A DNA stretch of 5,749 nucleotides from contig DXZV01000118.1 of NCBI GenBank assembly GCA_019419485.1, forward strand, positions 1 to 5,749. The letters run 5' to 3'. The notes beneath the pieces were generated by a model. That model was given only the letters and a program-made list of their open reading frames with translations. It was not told the origin of the DNA and ran no database searches. A program made the translations under genes and the position numbers. Shown here one piece after another: positions 1 through 5,373 of the stretch (the first letter of the stretch is position 1; each line of letters begins with the position of its first letter). The stretch comes from Collinsella sp. GTDB lineage: Bacteria > Actinomycetota > Coriobacteriia > Coriobacteriales > Coriobacteriaceae.

Positions 1-78
1 GGCTAGATTATAGGAGCAATTGCCCAAAGAATACGACCAACTCAGTCTATAAATTGTTTCTGTTTTAGCAATATATGT

Positions 79-107
79 TTGACAATACGTTTATAAAAGG
101 ATACTTT
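79..107 (+). promoter_or_regulatory. Weak promoter candidate upstream of the LOR-like gene
   Basis: A perfect TTGACA hexamer lies at 79-84. Seventeen bases later comes TACTTT (102-107), a poor match to TATAAT; GATACT (100-105) at 15-base spacing and TATAGT (107-112) at 22-base spacing are alternatives. The surrounding stretch 1-258 is AT-rich and holds no gene I can support, so it probably serves as the upstream region of the gene starting near 259. If used, this promoter would give a leader of about 140 bases. The -35 is good but the -10 is not, and AT-rich DNA produces such matches by chance. Confidence 0.25.
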
Positions 108-258
108 ATAGTAATTAATATGCATGCAGCAAATAGTGTCATTCATTTTGTTAGAAATTGCCCATGCGGTTATTGCAGCTGCATGTACTGCAACGTACAG
201 CGTAATTCTCCGCACGAAGCAGAAGACGGTTCCAATTCGATCGAGGCGATGACGCGTG

Positions 259-795
259 ATGGCTACTGGTCCTAAATCGAGCAAGACGGCTACAAACGAA
301 TATCGAATCTCAATTGAAGGTAACCCTTATCCGCATGCTCTGGCTCTCGTCAACCCAGCGGGAGACAACCTCAACATCAAAAGACATGGGTTCACGGGTC
401 CACTAGGACAGCTATTGAGTCTTAAATACACCGTTTATGACGATGCAAATGAAAAGCTCTTTACTGTCGTCGACGGTGGTTTTAGTAACATGCCCAGGGT
501 TGCGCTCATCATCGAACACAAGGAAGTTGCGGTGTTCGATTATGGCCTAAACAGACTTGAGATGAAGTGCGTAACGAACATACCGAATTACACAATAAAA
601 GGTAACTTCCTATTTGGAGATTACGATATATTCAGTCAACGGGAAGTGAAGCTATCTTCAGTTAACGTCCTTCAATGTGATAAACAATCGTGCTTTAACA
701 TACAGGTTTTGGATAAAGCCGAATTAGCCGCCGCAATTGGAATACCCACAGCCATTGCCCTTCTGAGGGCTCGGATTGAAGAGCATCTCGAATAA
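259..795 (+). CDS. LURP-one-related (YxjI/tubby-like) domain protein, probable
   Basis: This is a 178-residue soluble protein with no signal peptide or membrane segment. I did not recognise an exact family member, but the pattern of short alternating strands fits the LURP-one-related/YxjI fold, a tubby-like beta-barrel around a central helix. It runs as strand pairs ending in LKYTVYDD (55-62), a middle repeat EVAVFDYGLNRLEM (89-102), then YTIKGNFLFGDYDIF (111-125), a 'V..SSVNVLQ' strand, and a closing helix-like LAAAIGIPTAIALLRA (156-171) in the place of the family's 'LA..IAID' ending. The cellular role of this family in bacteria is unknown. GTG at 256 is an in-frame alternative start: GAGG (243-246) lies 9 bases before GTG and 12 before ATG. 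Base composition is much lower in GC than the genes to its right, which suggests recent acquisition or a weakly conserved locus. Stop is TAA at 793-795. That the gene is real is fairly likely; the fold assignment is moderate. Confidence 0.6.
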   Translation: MATGPKSSKTATNEYRISIEGNPYPHALALVNPAGDNLNIKRHGFTGPLGQLLSLKYTVYDDANEKLFTVVDGGFSNMPRVALIIEHKEVAVFDYGLNRLEMKCVTNIPNYTIKGNFLFGDYDIFSQREVKLSSVNVLQCDKQSCFNIQVLDKAELAAAIGIPTAIALLRARIEEHLE

Positions 796-821
796 ATTGC
801 AAAAAGCAGTTCGTAACAACA

Positions 822-856
822 TTCAGGAGCTAGATAGTTTTTTTCTGGCTCCTGAA
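822..856 (+). terminator. 13-bp hairpin after the LOR-like gene, possible terminator
   Basis: TTCAGGAGC (822-830) pairs perfectly with GCTCCTGAA (848-856). The stem extends inward by TAGA (831-834) with TCTG (844-847), including one wobble pair, leaving a 9-base loop TAGTTTTTT. It begins 26 bases after the stop codon at 795. The T run is in the loop and not after the stem, so it is not a textbook intrinsic terminator. It could instead be a 3' end stabiliser or processing site. Confidence 0.4.
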
Positions 857-885
857 GCTGTACTACATAGAGATGAAAATATATT

Positions 886-912
886 GCGGCAAAGGGGCTG
901 TCCCTTTGCCGC
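886..912 (-). terminator. Intrinsic terminator of the DUF1275 gene
   Basis: GCGGCAAAGGG (886-896) and CCCTTTGCCGC (902-912) form a perfect 11-bp stem with a 5-base loop. Read on the minus strand, it starts 6 bases after the TAA of the DUF1275 gene and is followed by AATATATTTTCATC, which is T-rich. Position, stem strength and trailing T's all fit an intrinsic terminator for that gene. On the plus strand the stem is not followed by T's, so it would act mainly leftward. Confidence 0.75.
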
Positions 913-918
913 ATTCGG

Positions 919-1635
919 TTACTTTCGACAGCCCTCTTTCCAAGCCTCGGCCGCAACCTTCCAGCGAAAACGCAAGTCGCGCTCGCGGTCGATGAACATG
1001 ATGGCAAACGCGACAAACAGCAGCACGCTCGCCACGACGATGGCGTGCAGACCCATGCGCTCAATGCACCAATTGCCCAGCACGGCGCCAAACACAAAGG
1101 TAAAGATCACACCAAAGTACAGCAGGCCGTTTTCCAAAAAGCCGCGCTTGTGGGTAATGATGTAATCGTCCACGTTTTGCAAGGCATTACGGAGGTTGCC
1201 GATACACATGGTCGTGGCGATGCCGTGTCCATGAATCTTGCGGAAGCTCTCGACCTGCATACCGCAGGCAAACGAAGTAAGGCAGTTGGCGAGCAGGTTG
1301 TAACCGCCACCGGGGATAAAGCTCACGCCCAGCAAGATGACGGCTTCAAAGAACACCGTCACCTGGCGCCAGTGAATCACACTGCCAAACCGCTCGTGTA
1401 CCAGGTCGGCAAGCATAATGCCCACAGCAAACGAAACCACAGGGAAGAAGTAACGCCCCGCAAGTGCCCAATTGCCCTCCGAGATGCTCACGCCCACCAG
1501 CAGGATGTTGCCCGTCTGCGCGTTGGCGAAAACATGGTCGCGCCCAATGTACGAATACACATCCATAAAGCCACCGGCGAGCGCCAAGATGATGCCCAGC
1601 TCAATGGACTCCGATATCTGTTTGGCACGCTGCAT
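919..1635 (-). CDS. DUF1275 (YoaK-type) integral membrane protein
   Basis: A 238-residue polytopic membrane protein of the DUF1275/YoaK family, whose transported substrate, if any, is unknown. The family hallmark GGFMDVYSYIG...FANAQTGN spans residues 21-43, and a second conserved block ATTMCIGNLRN lies at 140-150. About six hydrophobic segments are visible, near residues 13-30, 62-82, 92-108, 114-130, 170-190 and 198-216, followed by a charged cytoplasmic-looking tail (DRERDLRFRWK...). The length is normal for the family. The ATG at 1635 was chosen because AAGGAGG lies at 1652-1646, 10 bases upstream, and because homology begins there. The reading frame stays open to 1866, but that extension has no family resemblance and would run through the hairpin at 1814-1848. 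The gene is divergent from ygiQ and stands alone with its own terminator. No clear -35/-10 pair was found upstream. Confidence 0.88.
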   Translation of the reverse strand: MQRAKQISESIELGIILALAGGFMDVYSYIGRDHVFANAQTGNILLVGVSISEGNWALAGRYFFPVVSFAVGIMLADLVHERFGSVIHWRQVTVFFEAVILLGVSFIPGGGYNLLANCLTSFACGMQVESFRKIHGHGIATTMCIGNLRNALQNVDDYIITHKRGFLENGLLYFGVIFTFVFGAVLGNWCIERMGLHAIVVASVLLFVAFAIMFIDRERDLRFRWKVAAEAWKEGCRK

Positions 1636-1813
1636 CGTCGTGCATCCTCCTTGTTGACGACCCTCTCGTGCGTTGGCGGAGACATAGCCGCCGTTCATAC
1701 TGTAACCCATTGACAACATGGCGTGCGCGCGAGACGGGTTCTCCAACGCGCAGATACACAGTCTGGAAACAAACGGCGGGCGCGGCACCGACACCCGAGA
1801 CCTCGTGTACTCC

Positions 1814-1848
1814 ACCAGTCTTTTTAGCCCCGTCCTAAAAAGACTGGT
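1814..1848. repeat. Perfect 14-bp inverted repeat in the divergent intergenic region
   Basis: ACCAGTCTTTTTAG (1814-1827) is the exact reverse complement of CTAAAAAGACTGGT (1835-1848), with the 7-base loop CCCCGTC. It ends 37 bases before the GTG start of ygiQ and lies 178 bases upstream of the DUF1275 start. The arms hold T5 and A5 runs, but neither strand has a T run after the stem, so it is not a normal terminator. It could be an operator, a leader hairpin of ygiQ mRNA, or a copy of a dispersed palindromic repeat. TACAAT at 1849-1854, right against the right arm, could be a -10 element, but no -35 accompanies it. Confidence 0.7.
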
Positions 1849-1885
1849 TACAATTACGTGCAGCATACAAACACCGGGAGGGATC

Positions 1886-4012
1886 GTGGCAAAAAAGCCT
1901 CAGCACGCTCAGAACAACCAGCGCAGTCAGCAGGGCAAACAGGGCCAGCAGCGAAAGCGCGGCGGTAAGGCACAGGCCACAACCGTCAAGGCGACACCCG
2001 TCCGCCCCTGGCGTCCGGGCCGCGACAAGTTCCTCCCCGTCAGCCGCGCCGATATGGACGCGCGCGGCTGGGACCAGTGCGACTTTGTCTACATCTGCGG
2101 CGACGCCTACGTGGACCACCCTAGCTTTGGCATGGCCATCATCAGCCGCGTCCTCGACGCGCACGGCTACAAAGTGGGCATTATCTGTCAGCCCAACTGG
2201 ACCGACCCCGCCAGCATCACGGTGCTTGGCGAGCCACGCCTGGGCTTTCTCGTCAGCGCCGGCAACATGGACTCCATGGTCAACCACTATTCGGTGACCA
2301 AGCACCGCCGCCACACCGACGCCTATACCCCTGGTGGCGAGGAGGGTCACCGCCCCAACCGCGCCGTCACGGTCTACGGCAACCTCATCCGCCAAACGTT
2401 CAAGGACGCCCCCATTATCATCGGCGGCATCGAGGCGAGCCTGCGTCGTCTGGCCCACTACGACTACTGGCAGGACAAGCTCAAGCGCTCGGTACTGCTC
2501 GACTCGGGCGCCGACATCCTCATCTACGGCATGGGCGAGCACGCGATCGTCGAGATCGCCGACGCGCTCGACGCGGGCCTGCCCGTCGACCAAATCACCT
2601 ATATCAACAGCACCGTCTACCGTACCAACTCGCTCGACGAGGTCTACGACTACGACCTGCTGCCCAGCTGGGACGACCTTGCTGCCGACAAGCTCAACTA
2701 CGCCCGCAGCTTTAACGTGCAGCAGCAGAACATGGATCCCATCACCGGGCATCGCCTGGTAGAACCCTACCCCAACAGCGTCTATGTGGTACAGAACCCG
2801 CCGTCGGCGACGCTCACCACCGACGAGATGGACGAGGTGGCCGAGCTCCCCTACGCACGCGATTGGCATCCCGACTACGACGCGGCGGGCGGCGTGCCGG
2901 CCTTTGCCGAGACCAAGTTTTCCATTAGCTCCAACCGCGGCTGCTTTGGCGAGTGCTCGTTTTGCGCGCTCACCTTCCACCAGGGCCGCGTGCTGCAAAT
3001 GCGCAGCCACGATTCGATCATGCGCGAGGCCGAGCTGCTCATGCGCGATCCCGAGTTTAAGGGCTACATCAACGATGTGGGCGGACCGACGGCAAACTTT
3101 AGCCGCCCCGCCTGCGACAAGCAGCTCAAGCACGGCGTGTGCAAGAACAAGCGCTGCCTGTGGCCGAGTGTGTGCAAGAACATGGTGGTCGACGAGAGCG
3201 GCTACACGCAGTTGTTGCGCGACCTGCGCCAGCTGCCGGGCGTCAAGAAGGTCTTCGTCCGCAGCGGCATCCGCTTTGACTACACCATGGCCGACGCCTC
3301 GGACGAGTTTTTGCGCGAGCTGCTGGAGCATCATGTCTCGGGCCAGCTGCGCGTAGCGCCCGAGCACGTGAGCGACGCGGTGCTGAGTGTGATGGGCAAG
3401 CCGAGCCGAGCCGTCTACGATGCGTTCTGCCGTAAATTTGAACGCCTGAACCGCGAATACGGACTCAAGCAGTACGTGGTGCCGTATCTGATCTCGAGCC
3501 ACCCCGGCTCGACGATGAAGGAAGCTGTGGACCTCGCCGAGGCCGTGCGCGACATGGGCTACATGCCCGAGCAGGTGCAGGACTTCTACCCCACGCCGTC
3601 CACCATGTCGACCTGCATGTACTACACCGGCGTAGACCCGCGCACCATGGAGCCGATCTATGTGGCACGCGACCCGCACGAGAAGGCCATGCAGCGTGCG
3701 CTGATTCAGTATCGCAAGCCCGAGAACTACAAGCTCGTGCGCGAGGCGCTGGAAAAGGCCGGGCGTCGTGACCTGATCGGCTACACCAAGCTTTGCCTGA
3801 TTCGCCCCGTGCCGCCACGCCCGGGCGAGACGTCTGCCGGCGGTGGGCATGGCACCGGCAAGAAGGGCGGCAAGGCCCACGGTGGCGCCGCCGGCAAGGG
3901 GCCCAAGGGCAGCAAGGGTCACGGCGGTATGCCCCGCGCGCAGAACACTGCCGGTCGCAATCGCGCGGCACAGGGGCGTCAGGGCGCCAACGGAGGCGGG
4001 CGTCGCAACTAG
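1886..4012 (+). CDS. ygiQ: YgiQ family radical SAM protein (UPF0313)
   Basis: A 708-residue predicted cytoplasmic radical SAM enzyme of the YgiQ/UPF0313 family; the reaction is not established. After a basic, glutamine-rich start (residues 1-40) comes the N-terminal UPF0313 region from WRPGRDKFLPVSR through DFVYICGDAYVDHPSFG and IIIGGIEASLRRLAHYDYW. The radical SAM motif CFGECSFC gives the three cluster ligands C353, C357 and C360. It is followed by NDVGGPTANF and a second cysteine group, C410, C419, C424 and C430, which is typical of the family. The barrel continues through VRSGIRFDY and LRVAPEHVS, then QVQDFYPTPSTMSTCMYYTG and the DUF3362-like end at LIRPVPPRP. Residues 644-708 form a glycine/lysine-rich, probably disordered tail. 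GTG at 1886 was chosen because GGGAGGG (1876-1882) precedes it by 3 bases. The frame is open from 1718, but that extension shows no homology. Its TAG overlaps the stop of the opposing protease gene. Confidence 0.93.
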   Translation: MAKKPQHAQNNQRSQQGKQGQQRKRGGKAQATTVKATPVRPWRPGRDKFLPVSRADMDARGWDQCDFVYICGDAYVDHPSFGMAIISRVLDAHGYKVGIICQPNWTDPASITVLGEPRLGFLVSAGNMDSMVNHYSVTKHRRHTDAYTPGGEEGHRPNRAVTVYGNLIRQTFKDAPIIIGGIEASLRRLAHYDYWQDKLKRSVLLDSGADILIYGMGEHAIVEIADALDAGLPVDQITYINSTVYRTNSLDEVYDYDLLPSWDDLAADKLNYARSFNVQQQNMDPITGHRLVEPYPNSVYVVQNPPSATLTTDEMDEVAELPYARDWHPDYDAAGGVPAFAETKFSISSNRGCFGECSFCALTFHQGRVLQMRSHDSIMREAELLMRDPEFKGYINDVGGPTANFSRPACDKQLKHGVCKNKRCLWPSVCKNMVVDESGYTQLLRDLRQLPGVKKVFVRSGIRFDYTMADASDEFLRELLEHHVSGQLRVAPEHVSDAVLSVMGKPSRAVYDAFCRKFERLNREYGLKQYVVPYLISSHPGSTMKEAVDLAEAVRDMGYMPEQVQDFYPTPSTMSTCMYYTGVDPRTMEPIYVARDPHEKAMQRALIQYRKPENYKLVREALEKAGRRDLIGYTKLCLIRPVPPRPGETSAGGGHGTGKKGGKAHGGAAGKGPKGSKGHGGMPRAQNTAGRNRAAQGRQGANGGGRRN

Positions 4013-4920
4013 GGCAGCGGTGCGCTCGCTGCGTCCATCCCACACGCGTGGCGCAGCGAGCGCATTGCCTCAACGAGGATGACGCCGGCGATAGCGACCG
4101 TGATTATCACGTCGAACGGTGTGTTCACAAACCAGAGCAACGTCATGAAATACGACCCGGCATTAAAGGCAAAGTGCAGCAGGATCGTGTAGCGGAGCTT
4201 TCCGGTCGTCACGAGCACCCAACCAAAGATGAGGCCGGCGGCACCCGCGTAGCAACCCTGTACCCAATTCATGTGCATAAAACCGAAGATCGCCGCCTGC
4301 AGCACAATCGCCGCGGCGATACCCCACGTGCTTGGGGCCGCCCAGGGCACCATGGCGCCACTCTGCGCGCTCACACGACGCCGGCACTTCCAAAGTGGGC
4401 GGCACTGCGGATTAAACGCTCGGAGCGAAAACTCAAAAATAATGCCGCGCACCAGCAGATCTTCACAAAATGGGGCGCCGAGCACCGTGGTCAGGACGGC
4501 AAGAAGGTTGGTATCGCCCAAGCCTGTTTCCTCGACGAGCTCGCTATAGTCCGCCGCGACCTCGGGCAGCAGCGACAGCACGCCGTCGCATAGGTAGCTA
4601 ATGACCACCTGCATGGATAGGCCGATCACGACAACGTAGGCGATGCGCTTCCATGCAGCATTTGCTCCCCCGCCGAGCGGGCGTTCACCTTGCCGGCGCG
4701 CCATGAAGGAGCGGGGCCACAGATAGCGCCACCACAGCAGCGCCATCAAAAACGACGCCGTCTGAGCGGCGGCCTGAAACCATTGAATATCGAGATTGTC
4801 GATCGGGAAACCCGTCAGTGCCGACACGATGTCCAGCGCGGAGAACAAAACAATGCTCAGGGCAATATCGGCAGCGACGACACCAAAACAGGCAAGCGCC
4901 CAAACCAGCGCATTGAGCAT
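4009..4920 (-). CDS. CPBP family intramembrane metalloprotease (Rce1/Abi-like)
   Basis: A 303-residue polytopic membrane protein of the CPBP family, which includes Rce1 CAAX proteases and bacterial Abi/bacteriocin-immunity proteins. All three family motifs are in order: E153-D154-xxx-R158 (CEDLLVRG), F212-xxx-H216 (FGFMH) and H249-xxx-N253 (HFAFN). The first motif reads ED where most members have EE; the first glutamate, taken as catalytic from Rce1, is kept. Hydrophobic segments lie near residues 4-26, 47-66, 92-112, 136-164, 200-217, 224-239, 243-262 and 265-284. The start is set by GAGGAGG at 4932-4926, five bases before the ATG; the frame is open further upstream but that reading only overlaps the antitoxin gene out of frame. 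It follows the antitoxin gene by 34 bases on the same strand, so co-transcription is likely. It converges on ygiQ with a 4-base overlap. Substrate unknown. Confidence 0.88.
   Translation of the reverse strand: MLNALVWALACFGVVAADIALSIVLFSALDIVSALTGFPIDNLDIQWFQAAAQTASFLMALLWWRYLWPRSFMARRQGERPLGGGANAAWKRIAYVVVIGLSMQVVISYLCDGVLSLLPEVAADYSELVEETGLGDTNLLAVLTTVLGAPFCEDLLVRGIIFEFSLRAFNPQCRPLWKCRRRVSAQSGAMVPWAAPSTWGIAAAIVLQAAIFGFMHMNWVQGCYAGAAGLIFGWVLVTTGKLRYTILLHFAFNAGSYFMTLLWFVNTPFDVIITVAIAGVILVEAMRSLRHACGMDAASAPLP
4017..4068. repeat. Large hairpin just past the ygiQ stop, inside the CPBP 3' end
   Basis: TGCGCTCGCTGCG (4021-4033) is an exact inverted copy of CGCAGCGAGCGCA (4052-4064). In the plus-strand RNA the stem extends by GCGG (4017-4020) with TTGC (4065-4068), using two wobble pairs, to 17 bp. 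The loop (4034-4051) contains a further short stem, CCAC/GTGG. It begins 4 bases after the ygiQ stop codon and lies within the last codons of the protease gene (around residues 285-301). There is no T run, so it may be a 3' stabiliser or a Rho-dependent boundary between convergent transcripts and not an intrinsic terminator. Confidence 0.6.
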
Positions 4921-4954
4921 GCCAACCTCCTCAAAACCCGGCAGTTTGGGACAG

Positions 4955-5158
4955 TCATTGTTGATGAGAATCGGGCGCAGTGCCAAAAGCCCCGTTGGGC
5001 GAGATGTCGAACGGGAAGGTGCCGCAGCGATTGAACGCAGCGATGAACATGCGGATGGCGTTGGACGGCGTGGTGCCCACGAGCTGGGTTGCCGCCGCGA
5101 AGGCCGCCTTTTCCTCGGGCAAGACCTTCGCGACAACCGGGGTCATGTGTTCTGCCAT
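4955..5158 (-). CDS. RelB/DinJ family antitoxin-like protein, no toxin partner seen
   Basis: A 67-residue protein resembling type II antitoxins of the RelB/DinJ family. In that family, a short N-terminal beta strand pairs with that of a second subunit to make a ribbon-helix-helix DNA-binding dimer, and the C-terminal part wraps the RelE/YafQ-type toxin. Visible here are the strand TPVVAKVL (6-13), helix PEEKAAFAAATQLVG (14-28), the turn TTPSNAIRMFIAAFNRCG (29-46), which is the family's 'T.S.AI..F' second helix, and PFDIS (49-53), matching the family's 'PFD' signature. The ATG at 5158 is preceded by AAGGAAG (5170-5164), 5 bases upstream. Normally a toxin gene follows at once; here the next gene, 34 bases on, is a CPBP protease. 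It may be an orphan antitoxin or a stand-alone repressor. Upstream repeats at 5271-5318 are the obvious autoregulation target. Confidence 0.75.
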   Translation of the reverse strand: MAEHMTPVVAKVLPEEKAAFAAATQLVGTTPSNAIRMFIAAFNRCGTFPFDISPNGAFGTAPDSHQQ

Positions 5159-5192
5159 GGCGCTTCCTTTTTGAAACGACGGTGGTGCGGAT

Positions 5193-5251
5193 AGATGCGG
5201 GCCACGCGGCTGGGCGACGGGCTGTGAAGGTAACCCGATTGGCCCGCATCT
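5193..5251 (-). repeat. 12-bp inverted repeat in the antitoxin leader
   Basis: AGATGCGGGCCA (5193-5204) and TGGCCCGCATCT (5240-5251) are perfect inverted copies separated by 35 bases. They lie 35 bases upstream of the antitoxin ATG, inside the presumed 5' leader if transcription begins near the box array at 5271-5318. No T run follows on the minus strand, so it is not an evident attenuator, and I could not match it to any known riboswitch. It may be a leader hairpin or a protein-binding site. Confidence 0.5.
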
Positions 5252-5270
5252 GGAGTTTGTTTCTGCGGCA

Positions 5271-5318
5271 TTGGTATTACTTGGTATTCCTAAGTATTAC
5301 CCCGCTGATAGAATACCA
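5271..5318 (-). promoter_or_regulatory. Repeated GGTATT boxes: probable operator/promoter of the antitoxin-protease unit
   Basis: Three 10-bp units stand head to tail on the plus strand: TTGGTATTAC (5271-5280), TTGGTATTCC (5281-5290) and TAAGTATTAC (5291-5300). A fourth, inverted copy follows: GAATACCA (5311-5318) is the exact reverse complement of TGGTATTC (5282-5289). Ten-base spacing places the boxes on one face of the helix, as expected for cooperative binding by ribbon-helix-helix dimers such as RelB/DinJ antitoxins. Read on the minus strand, the inverted copy gives TGGTATTCT, an extended -10 (TGnTATTCT, 5318-5310), so the array would cover the promoter. The repeats are directly visible; the operator role is inferred. 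Confidence 0.6.
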
Positions 5319-5373
5319 CACCCGACCCCATGGGAGCGGAGGAAAACGAATCATTTTGTTGCTGAGTTAGTAT

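Noticed and set aside
18..164. Direct repeat AATTGCCCA at 18-26 and 156-164
   Set aside because: Nine bases only, with the same string also appearing by chance inside the DUF1275 gene near 1070; no flanking symmetry or mobile gene.
173..193. TTGCAG/CTGCAA inverted repeat upstream of the LOR-like gene
   Set aside because: Only 6-bp arms with a 9-base gap; too short to separate from chance.
75..275. Small plus-strand ORF with a cysteine-rich stretch (CPCGYCSCMYC)
   Set aside because: No ribosome binding site before either ATG (75 or 120), no recognisable domain, it overlaps the start of the next gene, and the opposite strand is equally open.
42..284. Minus-strand 80-codon ORF over the same AT-rich stretch
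   Set aside because: No RBS, composition reads like antisense of non-coding DNA, and it overlaps the LOR-like gene start.
1710..1715. TTGACA as a -35 box for ygiQ
   Set aside because: The position 17 bases downstream is GC-rich (around GACGGG) with nothing like a -10 element.
1636..1866. N-terminal extension of the DUF1275 gene
   Set aside because: Family homology starts at the ATG at 1635, which has AAGGAGG upstream; the extension is unlike the family and crosses the palindrome.
1718..1885. N-terminal extension of ygiQ to the ATG at 1718
   Set aside because: No RBS at 1718, the added 56 residues have no family resemblance and run through the 14-bp palindrome; GGGAGGG sits before GTG 1886.
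1835..4045. 736-codon minus-strand ORF antisense to ygiQ
   Set aside because: A shadow of GC-rich coding sequence: alanine/valine/histidine-rich repetitive translation with no domain, while the plus strand is a clear YgiQ protein.
5089..5370. Plus-strand 93-codon ORF across the antitoxin and its control region
   Set aside because: Antisense to the antitoxin codons, then runs through the repeat array; no RBS and no recognisable domain.
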